Shown: positions 1 to 8,805 of the stretch, one piece after another
Numbering within the stretch: position 1 is the first letter of the stretch
Layout: each line of letters begins with the position of its first letter
Assembly: GCF_024197615.1 (NCBI RefSeq)
Contig: NZ_JAKUKE010000001.1
Span: 583,029 to 647,028, forward strand
Origin: Desulfuromonas sp. KJ2020
GTDB lineage: Bacteria; Desulfobacterota; Desulfuromonadia; Desulfuromonadales; SZUA-540
Direction: 5' to 3'
DNA length: 64,000 nt
Translations under genes and position numbers: made by a program
The notes under the pieces: model-generated
What the model saw: the letters and a program-made list of their open reading frames with translations, nothing else
What the model was told of the DNA's origin: nothing
Databases searched by the model: none

Positions 1-163
1 CCACCTTCTTCACCGGCTCCAAAGTGCCGGAAAAAGAATGGCGACGCCAGTTGGCGGCCAGGCAGGTCTTCCAGTCGATGATTTCCACCGGGCGGGGAAG
101 GAGCTGCTCCAGAGAAGTCAGCACCCTCTCGAGCTGGGCGACTACTTCGGGCTTGAGGTTCAT
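1..163 (-). CDS. DUF815-family AAA ATPase, N-terminal fragment
   Basis: Partial gene that runs off the left edge. The ATG at 161-163 is preceded on the minus strand by AGGAG at 8-nt spacing. About 54 residues are visible, beginning MNLKPEVVAQLERVLTSLEQ and including the stretch AANWRRHSFSGTLEPVKKV. This resembles, from memory, the start of DUF815 proteins: P-loop ATPases of about 290 residues and unknown role, found in many Proteobacteria. The Walker motifs would lie outside the window, so the call rests on the N-terminus alone. It lies 192 bp downstream of the large adhesin gene on the same strand. Confidence 0.6.
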   Translation of the reverse strand, partial: MNLKPEVVAQLERVLTSLEQLLPRPVEIIDWKTCLAANWRRHSFSGTLEPVKKV

Positions 164-265
164 GGGGTTATCTCCTGTCGTCGTTGAGTGTAGCGAGTAA
201 GCGCTGTCCCACAGGAGTAAGGAAGGTCGTGCGCCTGACGCCCCGACGCCGAGATGGGGCCCGGG

Positions 266-284
266 GGCCTGCGGGAAGCAGGCC
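266..284. other. Hairpin in the 192-bp gap between adhesin and DUF815 gene
   Basis: GGCCTGC (266-272) and GCAGGCC (278-284) form a 7-bp stem with a 5-nt loop. No T-run follows on either strand, so it is at best a weak terminator for the adhesin gene. The rest of 164-355 shows no convincing gene. A short ORF there looks like chance coding. Confidence 0.3.
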
Positions 285-355
285 TATCATAACGCAAACA
301 GGGCGAAGGGGATAAGTTTTTCTCAGACAGGAGGATGCAGAGGGATGGCGGGGAG

Positions 356-3300
356 CTAGTAGCCGATAAAAGTCCCCGCCGCATCCGCATCCACGGTGCC
401 CACGTTGTTGGCACCGTCCGGTGAGACCAGGTAGGCTTCCACCTCCGCTGGCGAGGTGCCTTCCGTCATCCCCTTGATGGCGATGAGACCGTCACTGGCA
501 CCGCCGGTAGTGGTCAGGCTGAAGGTAGTGGCCGTATTGCTGTTGAGGTCGAGTCGCAGCGTGGAGCCATTGATAGAGGTGGCAGCAAAGCCACCGAGCC
601 CGAGGGCATTGCCGGACACCGTCGCCGTCATGGTGCTGCTGGTATCCTGCAGCAGGGTGATGCCGCTGTCCACCAGGTTGAAGGCAATGTTCTTGGCGGC
701 AAGCTCGCCGATGTTGCGGGCGTAGATACCCGTCGTACCGCCGGTGATACTGCCGCCGTTGACGGTGAATGAGCCGGCGCTGTTCTCCAGATGGAGGCTG
801 TTGCCCAGAGATCCACCGATATCCACGTTGGCGACCGTCACATCGGCCAGGGAATTGGTGTAGGTGATGGTGTTGCCGCCGACGTTGTTGGGGTTGGTGA
901 CGGTGATGTCTCCAAAATTGATCAGACCGTCGGCGTCGTTGATTGCAATAGCCGAACCGATACGATCAAGGATGTCAACCTGATCGAAGGTGATGGCCGA
1001 ACCCGCACCGATCCCGTCGATGTTGATGCTGGTGGTTGCCCCGTCGATGGAGGTATCGCCCAGGACCTGAAAGCGGGAACCAGCACTGAGATTGCTCAGG
1101 TTGATGCCGACGTCGCCGGCATTGACGGCACGGACCGAGGCCAGGGTCATGTTGGTCGTAATGGCATCCAGATCAATCGCCGGCGCATTGGTGGTATCGA
1201 TGAGGCCATCGATCACCGTGAGAGTCGCCCCGGCGCTGTTGCGAGCCAGAATACCGGTGCCGCTGTTCGTGAAAATATCCAGATCCTTGAAAGTATAACG
1301 GCCGCTGTTGTTGTCAAGATAGAGGGGATCGTTGATCAGTCGGGTCGTGTCACTGCCCAGGGTGAGGTTGTCAAAGCTGACATTCCCCGCTGAATTGGTG
1401 ATGCGCACCCCCTGGTTGTTCGCCGTCAGGGCCTGAATACGACTTTCAGGCGTGGCGGCAATAAAGTTGACCGAACCGCCGGCGCGCAGATCATTGATGT
1501 TGGCAATGTAGCCCGAGGCGCTGTCAATACGTCCACCGTAGCTGACGTTGGCAGCGCTGCCAGAGAGTCCAAAAGCCGTACCCGACTGACTGACAATCGT
1601 CGTATCGCTACCGAAGGTGAAGCGACCGTCCGAGCCATTGCGAATATCGATACCTACCGGGGAGCCCAGCTCTTCGAGCAGAGTAGAGCCTTCGAAACGA
1701 TAATCACCATCGGCGTTGCTGAAGAGCAGGCCGCCGCCAGCCGTCGCTTCCAGGCTGCCCGTATTGAACGTCAGTGTGCCGCTGGCATGGTCGCTGACAC
1801 GCACCAGGGCGGCGTCGCGGACCTGGGTCATATCCCCCTGATAGGTCACGCTGGCCGTGCTGCCATTGACGCGGAAAGCGTCGCCGGTGGGGCTGACAAT
1901 GGACGTATCGGCACCGAAGGTGAAGCTGCCGCCGGAACCGGCCAGAATATCGACGCCGGCATCGCCGCCATCCAGGGTGGTCCGCCCCAGAAATTCATAG
2001 GTGCCGTCGGCGTTGACGAACTGCAGACCGTCGCCGTTGCTGGCCGTCACCGCGCCGTTGCGGAAAGTCAGCGTACCGCCGGCATGATTGGTCACTTCCA
2101 CCGCACTGGCAAGATTGCCCTGGCCGAGCTGCCCTTCGTAGCTGACGGTGGCGCTGCTGTCCCGCACGGCCAAAGCGGAGCCTGTCGGATTGGTGATCCT
2201 CGTGCTGCTGCCGAAGGTGAAGCTGCCGGCCGAATCGGCCAGAATATCGATGCCGGCGTCCCCGCCATTGAGGCTGGTGACCCCCAGAAGTTCATAGGTG
2301 CCGTCGGCGTTGACAAACTGCAGGCCGTTGCCGTTGCTGGCGGTCAGATTGCCGGTCCGCAGGGTCAGAGTACCACCCGAGTGATTGGCCACATCAAGCA
2401 AGCTGGCCGCATTGGCCTGGCTCATGGAGCCGCTGTACACCAGATCGGCGGTGCTGTCACGCACCGTTAAAGCGGCGCCGGTGGGATTGACAATACTGGT
2501 GCCGCTTGAAAATTCAAAGCTGCCAGCCGAGTCGGCGAGGATATCAATACCGGCATTGCCCCCTTGCAACCTATTGGTTCCCAGGAAGGCGTAGAGGCCG
2601 TCCGCATTGGAGAACTGCAGGCCGTTGCCGTCAGTGGCCTCGATGGTGCCGGTGCGGAAGGTGACGGCTCCCCCCGTGTGATTGGCGACCTCCACGGCGT
2701 TGCCAGTGCCGTTCTGGGTAATCGTGCCGCTGTAATCGACAATAGCACTGCTGTCGCGCAGGGTGAAGGCGCTGCCGCTGGGCGTGAAAATACCCGTGTT
2801 GCTGCCGAAGGTGAAGCTGCCGGCCGAATCGGCCAGAATATCGATGCCGGCGTCGCCGCCGACCAGAGTCGTCGTGCCACGGAAATTGTAGGTGCCGTCC
2901 GCATTGCGGAACTGCAGGCCGTCACCGTTGCCGGCCACGAGCGTGCCGCTGTCGAAAGTCACCTCGCCACCGGTGTGATTGCGAATGGCAACGGTCGAGG
3001 TGGCACTGTCATGGCTCAGGTCCCCCTGATAGAGGAGATCAGCGCTACCGCCATCGACGGAGATGCCGACGCCGCCTGAATTGGCGACAGAGCTGCCCCG
3101 CCCGAAAGCGAGGGTGCCATCCGTCTCCACGATATCGACGCCCGTGCCGGCGGCGCTGTCCACCTGCAGACGGTTCGCCGCCAAGTCGAGCTGACTGTTG
3201 GCGATATGCACACCGGCATCGGTCGATCCCGTCGAGGCAATCGTTCCCGTTACGGTCATCTGCCCGGTCACGCCGGCAAAATCGAGGGCGCTGCCGCCGC

Positions 3301-6025
3301 CCGTCGCCGCCACCTCGGCCAGGGTCAGGTCGACAGCGGTCTCGCTCAGGACCAGCGCATCCCCGCCAACGGTACGCACGCCACCGGAAGCCACGCGCAG
3401 CGAGCCGCCGTTGCTGGCGACCAGCCCTTGCGCCCCGGCGGTTTGAATGCGTAAGTCGTCGATGGCGATCGTCGTCTGGTCATTGTTAAGCAGGGAAAGG
3501 GCCTCGCCGCTACTCGTTCCGGCGACATTCACCCGGCCAAAGGCCAGATCCGCGTTGCTGCCGTTCTGGATGCGCAGGCCCAGGCCGTCCTGATTCTCCA
3601 GGACAGTGCCACGAAAATCGAGGGCCCCCTGATGGCCGTCCAGGTCGATCACCCGTCCGCCCGTCTGAGCCAGCGTGCTGCCAGTGAAAGCCCCGCTCAG
3701 GTCACTGCGGGAAATCTGCAGGGCGGTGCCGCCGCCGGTAGAGGCCAGCAGACTGTCGGCCACGCTGAGGGTGCCGGTACTGTTGTCCAGGGCCAGGCCG
3801 GCAGTGGCGTAATCGCGCACATTGAGGTCGGCCAGGCCCAGAGAGTCGATGCCGTCGCCGACGATGCTGCGGGAACCGCCACTGATATTCAGGCCGGACA
3901 GGCGGTTGCCGCCAGCCAACGCCACCACGTCGCCCGTACTGGCCTGACTGAGCGTCGGACGGCCGCTGGCAGAGGCAATCGCCAGCTGATACTCCGGTCC
4001 TTCCGGTAACCCTTCAAAAGAAATAAGCCGGGTGCCGAGATTCCCGACCCCCATGAGCTGTTGCCGTTGCTGCAGGGTAAGGGCCGGACTTTCCGCGCCG
4101 CCTGAAGCGATCTGGCCGGCGTCGTTCACCAGAAAGAGGATATCACTGAGAGAGGAAGCCTGCTGGGCCTCTGCCAGAGTCATGGGGGCGCTCTGGGTAC
4201 CGTCGGCCACGGAAAGGCCGTTGAGGCGCGTCCCGTCGGCATCGACGAAGAAGACATCAATGGGAGCTTCCGTTTCCGGATCGACCACGGCGTACTCGTC
4301 GGTAATGGTCACCGACGGCCCTTCCTCCGTCCCCGGCGTCTTGGCCATATTCTGGGCGAAGGTGACGATATCGACGTCACGAATGACCGGCCGCATCATG
4401 CGACGCTCAATCTCGGCCCGGGCATAGGTCGGCGGCGCTTCCTGGATAACTTTGCCCAGCGGGATGCGCATGTTGGCGAAACCGAAGCTCTGGGCCCCGC
4501 GCACCTGGTCATCCTGATATTCGACCCCCAGGCTCAGGCTGCTACCCAGGAGACTGAAGGGATCTTTGCGCTCGTAGGCCAGACGCAGGCGTGGCCCGGC
4601 CACTTCCGGAGTCAGCGCGTTGTCGAACCAGAAGTAGCCGGCGTGACCCCAGAGAGTGTTTTTCTCCCCAAATTCAAGACCGTAGCCGGCCTCGACGTCA
4701 AAACCATGCAGGGGCCTTTCGCGGGTCTCGTAGAGGGTGGTCCGCACGACCACGGCGGTGCGATCCAGTTCGACCCCCGTGGTGGAGAAGGCGTCAATCA
4801 CATGGGAGGTGTTCTCGGGCAGATAGGCGTTGGCCCGGAGCTCCCAGTTGCGGCCCAGCAGTTCGGCCCCCAGGGTGAACTGCTGGAAGGAAAAGCCGTA
4901 GATACTGCTGCGATTGTCGTAGAAGGCGTAGGCGCCCCAGATGGCCTCACCCAGAAGAGGCAGGCCGTGGTCGAGAATCTTGCGGTAACCGAGACCGTAG
5001 TTGCCCTCGAGGCTCGAATCATCGGGCAGCACCACGCGCAGGTCGGCGAAGAAGATGGCGTCATCCGTCTGCCAGAAAGGCCACATCACGCTGAAGCGCC
5101 CCAGACTGCGATCCGTCCCCTCCTTGTACGTCATGTCCAACTGCGGCCCCCATTTGCCGGGCGGGGTGAAATAGGGAGCTACCATCCTTCCGGCCGCCAG
5201 AGACTTTTCCTGCTCATAGAAGGGAACATAGTCGTCCCTGTAGCTGGCCGGCAGGGGTTTTGGGGCGGTCGCCAGCGCCGGCGCGTCGACAGGATAGACG
5301 GCGCGATTGCTGAAAGCCTCGCCGGGCGGCGGCGTATAGGGCACCGGGACCGGCTCGCGGTATTCCTGCCTGGCCGCCGGCGGCGCACTGGCGACGACCC
5401 GGGGGGCGACCGGCCTGGCCGCTGGCGCCGGCACGGCTGCACGTTGACTCAGGAGGGTCTCTTCCCGGACGGGTCGGGGTACCCGTTCGGTCTGAATCCA
5501 GATTTCGACCCGGCGATTCTGGGCGCGGCCTTCTTCGCTGCTGTTGTCGGTGACGGGCAGGGTGTCGCCCAGGCCCTCTACCAGGACAGTCGCCTCGGGG
5601 GGAATTTCCAGAATACCCAGGAGATAGTCGGCCACGCTCTGCGCGCGCGCCTCGGACAGCTCGAAGTTATCCTTGAAGGGTTGTCCGGGGCTTCGCTGCA
5701 AGCGCCGGTCGTCCGTATGACCGGCCACGTAAATGTGAACGATGCGCAGGCCGTCGAGGGCCATGGACAGCCCCTTGAGCAAAGCCTTATCTTCAGCGCT
5801 CAGGGCATTGCTGCCGGAATCGAACCGGGGCCAAAGGACGTACTCCTTTTCCTCGAGGAGGGGCGCCGCCAGGGCCAGGTTATCCACCGCGGCTTCCCTG
5901 GCTAGCACGCCGCCGGGAGGCAAGGCGAGCAGCGTGGCCATCAGCAGGCTCAGCAGACGGCCAATTCCCGGCCTCAAGCCAGCCGCTTTATGGATCGTTT
6001 TGGGGAGAAAAATCATAAAAAGCAT
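356..6025 (-). CDS. Giant OmpA-domain inverse autotransporter (type Ve) adhesin with beta-helix passenger
   Basis: Encodes about 1889 residues if translated from the ATG at 6025. A TTG at 6079 is also open but would lie inside the leader hairpins. A long signal peptide ends near GGVLA. An OmpA-like peptidoglycan-binding domain follows (about residues 60-180, with GHTD and NRRVEIWI). Next comes a proline-rich linker, then a barrel resembling the inverse-autotransporter beta-domain (about 290-540, starting near YFTPPGKWGPQLDMTYKEG). The remainder is a Gly/Asp/Ser/Thr-rich parallel beta-helix passenger with near-perfect 99-residue repeats. Domain order (periplasmic module, barrel, C-terminal passenger) is that of intimin/invasin, but intimins usually carry LysM rather than OmpA. 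Likely role: surface adhesin exporting its own C-terminus. The gene is monocistronic-looking, behind the glgP terminator. Confidence 0.85.
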   Translation of the reverse strand: MLFMIFLPKTIHKAAGLRPGIGRLLSLLMATLLALPPGGVLAREAAVDNLALAAPLLEEKEYVLWPRFDSGSNALSAEDKALLKGLSMALDGLRIVHIYVAGHTDDRRLQRSPGQPFKDNFELSEARAQSVADYLLGILEIPPEATVLVEGLGDTLPVTDNSSEEGRAQNRRVEIWIQTERVPRPVREETLLSQRAAVPAPAARPVAPRVVASAPPAARQEYREPVPVPYTPPPGEAFSNRAVYPVDAPALATAPKPLPASYRDDYVPFYEQEKSLAAGRMVAPYFTPPGKWGPQLDMTYKEGTDRSLGRFSVMWPFWQTDDAIFFADLRVVLPDDSSLEGNYGLGYRKILDHGLPLLGEAIWGAYAFYDNRSSIYGFSFQQFTLGAELLGRNWELRANAYLPENTSHVIDAFSTTGVELDRTAVVVRTTLYETRERPLHGFDVEAGYGLEFGEKNTLWGHAGYFWFDNALTPEVAGPRLRLAYERKDPFSLLGSSLSLGVEYQDDQVRGAQSFGFANMRIPLGKVIQEAPPTYARAEIERRMMRPVIRDVDIVTFAQNMAKTPGTEEGPSVTITDEYAVVDPETEAPIDVFFVDADGTRLNGLSVADGTQSAPMTLAEAQQASSLSDILFLVNDAGQIASGGAESPALTLQQRQQLMGVGNLGTRLISFEGLPEGPEYQLAIASASGRPTLSQASTGDVVALAGGNRLSGLNISGGSRSIVGDGIDSLGLADLNVRDYATAGLALDNSTGTLSVADSLLASTGGGTALQISRSDLSGAFTGSTLAQTGGRVIDLDGHQGALDFRGTVLENQDGLGLRIQNGSNADLAFGRVNVAGTSSGEALSLLNNDQTTIAIDDLRIQTAGAQGLVASNGGSLRVASGGVRTVGGDALVLSETAVDLTLAEVAATGGGSALDFAGVTGQMTVTGTIASTGSTDAGVHIANSQLDLAANRLQVDSAAGTGVDIVETDGTLAFGRGSSVANSGGVGISVDGGSADLLYQGDLSHDSATSTVAIRNHTGGEVTFDSGTLVAGNGDGLQFRNADGTYNFRGTTTLVGGDAGIDILADSAGSFTFGSNTGIFTPSGSAFTLRDSSAIVDYSGTITQNGTGNAVEVANHTGGAVTFRTGTIEATDGNGLQFSNADGLYAFLGTNRLQGGNAGIDILADSAGSFEFSSGTSIVNPTGAALTVRDSTADLVYSGSMSQANAASLLDVANHSGGTLTLRTGNLTASNGNGLQFVNADGTYELLGVTSLNGGDAGIDILADSAGSFTFGSSTRITNPTGSALAVRDSSATVSYEGQLGQGNLASAVEVTNHAGGTLTFRNGAVTASNGDGLQFVNADGTYEFLGRTTLDGGDAGVDILAGSGGSFTFGADTSIVSPTGDAFRVNGSTASVTYQGDMTQVRDAALVRVSDHASGTLTFNTGSLEATAGGGLLFSNADGDYRFEGSTLLEELGSPVGIDIRNGSDGRFTFGSDTTIVSQSGTAFGLSGSAANVSYGGRIDSASGYIANINDLRAGGSVNFIAATPESRIQALTANNQGVRITNSAGNVSFDNLTLGSDTTRLINDPLYLDNNSGRYTFKDLDIFTNSGTGILARNSAGATLTVIDGLIDTTNAPAIDLDAITTNMTLASVRAVNAGDVGINLSNLSAGSRFQVLGDTSIDGATTSINIDGIGAGSAITFDQVDILDRIGSAIAINDADGLINFGDITVTNPNNVGGNTITYTNSLADVTVANVDIGGSLGNSLHLENSAGSFTVNGGSITGGTTGIYARNIGELAAKNIAFNLVDSGITLLQDTSSTMTATVSGNALGLGGFAATSINGSTLRLDLNSNTATTFSLTTTGGASDGLIAIKGMTEGTSPAEVEAYLVSPDGANNVGTVDADAAGTFIGY
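1538..3031 (-). repeat. Five tandem ~297-bp coding repeats in the adhesin passenger
   Basis: Repeat starts are marked by a Tyr codon in the motif Y(Q/S/E)G. They fall at 3031, 2734 and then at 297-bp steps to 1843. The fifth unit is 303 bp, ending near 1540. Each unit encodes about 99 residues sharing the blocks GLQFxNADGxY, GGDAGIDILADSAGSFTFG and NHxGGxLTF. Unit 1 begins at about residue 999 counted from the ATG at 6025. The regular length shows duplication of a multi-rung beta-helix module. Copy number could vary by recombination. Confidence 0.9.
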
Positions 6026-6030
6026 CCAAA

Positions 6031-6097
6031 AACCCCGGTGGCTGGGGTTAGGTTCGATCAGGGGACGGAGCTGCCCCAAGCTTCATATCGGTGCCAC
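6031..6097 (-). promoter_or_regulatory. Structured mRNA leader of the adhesin gene with competing hairpins
   Basis: On the minus strand, AACCCC and GGGGTT (plus-strand positions 6044-6049 and 6031-6036) form a hairpin followed by TTTTT, ending 5 nt before the ATG at 6025. It could act as a terminator or mask the GGGG that is the only Shine-Dalgarno-like sequence. Its loop contains GCCAC (6038-6042), complementary to an upstream GTGGC (6093-6097). That pairing would enclose nested CGAT/ATCG (6087-6090, 6055-6058) and GGGG/CCCC (6074-6077, 6061-6064) stems. The two folds look mutually exclusive, as in attenuators. I do not recognise a known riboswitch class. Confidence 0.4.
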
Positions 6098-6151
6098 GGA
6101 GCCTAAAGTTTAGAAATAATGCCGCGAATTTTTCAGCGGCGAGAAAGGAAA

Positions 6152-6180
6152 CGCCCGGGGGAAGCCGATTCCCCCGGGCG
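6152..6180 (-). terminator. Intrinsic terminator of glgP
   Basis: A perfect 12-bp GC-rich stem (6152-6163 with 6169-6180, loop GCCGA) lies 4 bp past the glgP stop. On the minus strand it is followed by TTTCCTTTC. It separates glgP from the adhesin gene. Confidence 0.8.
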
Positions 6181-6184
6181 CGTT

Positions 6185-8692
6185 TTAAGGCGTGGTGCCG
6201 ACATCCAGCGGCGCCAGCCGCCAGATATCGTCATTGTACTGGGTGATGGTACGGTCGGTGGAAAACTGGCCGCTGGCAGCCGTATTGAGGATGCTCAGGC
6301 GGGTCCACTGAGTCTGATCCAGATAGGCGGTGGCCACCCGCTGCTGGGCCTCGACGTAACTGCGAAAATCGGCGGCGACCAGCCAGGGGTCCTGGGGGTT
6401 GAGAATGGCCTGAACCAGGGGCTCGAAGAGGCCCGGCTCGAACTGACTGAAGTGGCCGCTCTGCAGCAGTTGCAAGACCCGCTGCAGGTCCGCATCGGCG
6501 GCGACGATGGCGTGCGGATCATAGTGCCGCCGCGCCTCCTCGACCTGCGCGGCATCCAGACCGAAGAGAAAAAAGTTGTCCGCACCAGCCTCTTCGCGAA
6601 TCTCGATATTGGCCCCGTCCAGGGTGCCGATGGTGAGGGCGCCGTTCATCATGAACTTCATATTGCCCGTGCCCGAGGCCTCTTTGCCGGCGGTGGAGAT
6701 CTGCTCGGACAGATCCGTCCCCGGACAGATGACCTCCATGGCGGAGACACCGTAGTCGGGGAAAAAGGCCACCTTGAGACGGTCGGCCACGTCCTCGTCC
6801 GCGTTGATACGGGCGGCGACATTGTTCACCAGCTTGATGATGAGCTTGGCGGTGGCGTAGCCGGGCGCCGCCTTGCCGCCGATGAGGACGCAGCGGGGCG
6901 TCCAGTTCTCACTATCCCCCCGCTTGAGACGGTCATAGAGATGAATCACATGCAGGATATTGAGGAGCTGGCGCTTGTACTCATGGATGCGCTTGACCTG
7001 CACATCGAAGAGCGCATCCAGGGGAAAATCGACCCCGCAGCGGCTCCGGACGACCTCGGCCAGGCGGGCCTTGTTCTGCCGTTTCACCTGGCGCCAGCGC
7101 GCCTGAAAGGCGGAATCGTCGGCCAGCGGCTTCAGCTGCCGCAGCCGGTCGAGTTCCGTCACCCAGCCCTCGCCCAGGGTCTCGTCGAGCAGGGCGCTCA
7201 GGCCCGGATTGGCCCAGAGCATCCAGCGCCGCGGGGTGACGCCGTTGGTCTTGTTGTTGAATTTTTCCGGCCAGAGTTCATAGAAATCGCGGAAAAGCCC
7301 TTCGGTGAGCAGGCGGGAGTGCAGAGCGGCGACGCCGTTGACGGAGAAGCTGCCGACGATGGCCAGATAGGCCATGCGGACCATGGGCTCCGGGCCTTCC
7401 TCGATGATGGACATGCGGCGCTGACGGTCGCTGTCGCCGGGCCAGCGCCGGGCCACCTCCGCCAGAAAGCGGGCATTGATCTCATAAATGATATCGAGCA
7501 GGCGCGGCAGCACCTGCCGGAAGAGACGCACGGGCCAGCGCTCCAGGGCTTCGGGCAGAAGCGTATGGTTGGTGTAGGCCAGCGTCCTGGTTGTGATCTC
7601 CCAGGCCTCGTCCCAGCCCAATCCTTTACCGTCCATGAGCAGGCGCATCAGCTCAGGGACGCTGCAGCTGGGGTGGGTATCGTTGAGCTGGAAGCAGTTC
7701 TTGGCGGCGAACTCGGCCAGGTCGCCGCCACAGACGCCGCACCAGCGTTGCAGCACATCCTGCAGGCTGGCGGAGGCGAGAAAATACTGCTGGCGCAGAC
7801 GCAGCTCCTTGCCGTTCTCGCTGGCGTCGTTGGGGTAGAGCACCATGGTGATGTTTTCGGCGGCGTTCTTGGCGGCGACAGATTCGGGGTAACTGCCGGC
7901 ATTGAACTCCCCCAGGTCGAACTCGTCGGTGGCCGCCGACTTCCACAGCCGCAGGGTGTTGACCATGCCGTTGCCATAACCGGGAACGGGGAGGTCATAA
8001 GGCACCGCCAGGACGTCGTGACTGTCGACCCAGCGGAAGCGCTGGCGACCCTCAGCATCCCGATAGGCCTCGCTACGCCCTTCAAACTGAATGCGCTGGG
8101 TGTATTCGGGGCGCTTGATCTCCCAGGGGTTGCCGGCCCGCAGCCAGTGGTCGGGCTCTTCCACCTGAAAACCGTTGACAATTTTCTGGCGGAACATGCC
8201 GTACTCATACCGGATGCCGTAGCCCATCACCGGCAGCCGCAAAGTGGCGCAGCTGTCCAGAAAACAAGCGGCCAGCCGGCCGAGGCCGCCGTTGCCCAGG
8301 CCGGCATCCTGTTCGGTATTCACCAGCTCCTCCAAATCGAGTCCGAGCTGATGCAGGGCCTGGGTCGTCGGTTCCGTCAGACCCAGGGCCAGCATGGCGT
8401 TCCCCAGAGCCCGCCCCATGAGAAATTCCATGGACAGGTAATAGGCCCGGCGGCAGTTATGCTCGTCGCAGGCATAGCGCGTCGTCTTCCAGCGCTCCAT
8501 CAGGCGATCGCGCAGGGTCAGGGCCAGCGCCTCATAGATGTAGTGGCGGGAGCGACAATACTTGTCGCGGCCCAGGTTCAGCGTGTAGTAACTGCGGAAA
8601 TCCTCGCTCAGACTCGCCGCATCCATCCCCAGGGGAGGAAGCTCGGTGAGGCTGGCGCAGGGACTGCTCTTGTCCAGGGGCTTGGTATACAT
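6185..8692 (-). CDS. glgP: Glycogen/alpha-glucan phosphorylase
   Basis: Releases glucose-1-phosphate from alpha-1,4-glucans using orthophosphate and pyridoxal phosphate, in the cytoplasm. The product is about 835 residues, normal for the GT35 family. The PLP-binding lysine lies in the C-terminal motif EASGTGNMKFMMNGA, followed by TIGTLDGANIEI. GNGGLGRLAACFLDS is the usual substrate-site block. I chose the ATG at 8692 because GAGGA lies 7 nt upstream. The in-frame TTG at 8710 has no such site. The gene stands alone between two terminators. Its role is mobilisation of storage glycogen. Confidence 0.95.
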   Translation of the reverse strand: MYTKPLDKSSPCASLTELPPLGMDAASLSEDFRSYYTLNLGRDKYCRSRHYIYEALALTLRDRLMERWKTTRYACDEHNCRRAYYLSMEFLMGRALGNAMLALGLTEPTTQALHQLGLDLEELVNTEQDAGLGNGGLGRLAACFLDSCATLRLPVMGYGIRYEYGMFRQKIVNGFQVEEPDHWLRAGNPWEIKRPEYTQRIQFEGRSEAYRDAEGRQRFRWVDSHDVLAVPYDLPVPGYGNGMVNTLRLWKSAATDEFDLGEFNAGSYPESVAAKNAAENITMVLYPNDASENGKELRLRQQYFLASASLQDVLQRWCGVCGGDLAEFAAKNCFQLNDTHPSCSVPELMRLLMDGKGLGWDEAWEITTRTLAYTNHTLLPEALERWPVRLFRQVLPRLLDIIYEINARFLAEVARRWPGDSDRQRRMSIIEEGPEPMVRMAYLAIVGSFSVNGVAALHSRLLTEGLFRDFYELWPEKFNNKTNGVTPRRWMLWANPGLSALLDETLGEGWVTELDRLRQLKPLADDSAFQARWRQVKRQNKARLAEVVRSRCGVDFPLDALFDVQVKRIHEYKRQLLNILHVIHLYDRLKRGDSENWTPRCVLIGGKAAPGYATAKLIIKLVNNVAARINADEDVADRLKVAFFPDYGVSAMEVICPGTDLSEQISTAGKEASGTGNMKFMMNGALTIGTLDGANIEIREEAGADNFFLFGLDAAQVEEARRHYDPHAIVAADADLQRVLQLLQSGHFSQFEPGLFEPLVQAILNPQDPWLVAADFRSYVEAQQRVATAYLDQTQWTRLSILNTAASGQFSTDRTITQYNDDIWRLAPLDVGTTP

Positions 8693-8770
8693 GGATAGGT
8701 CCTCGGCCAAAAAAGGGGCGTCAACAGGGCGACACTCTATGCTTTACCATATTTTGACGCGATTGAAATA

Positions 8771-8796
8771 CCGGCGGGCATTTTGATGCCCGCCGG
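8771..8796 (-). terminator. Intrinsic terminator downstream of the DUF445 gene
   Basis: CCGGCGGGCA (8771-8780) pairs perfectly with TGCCCGCCGG (8787-8796) around a 6-nt loop. On the minus strand the stem is followed by TATTTC. It sits 9 bp beyond the stop of the gene at 8806. Confidence 0.7.
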
Positions 8797-8805
8797 CGGC
8801 GAGGC

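Noticed and set aside
1538-3031. CRISPR array
   Set aside because: The repeats are long, coding, in frame and of 297 bp. There are no short direct repeats with unique spacers.
6023-6116. GEMM (cyclic di-GMP) riboswitch
   Set aside because: The conserved GGCAAA and GCAAAGCC elements of GEMM are absent, so only a generic structured leader is claimed.
6119-8698. Open frame of 859 codons on the plus strand opposite glgP
   Set aside because: It is the complement of the phosphorylase gene, has no recognisable motifs and is an artefact of high GC content.
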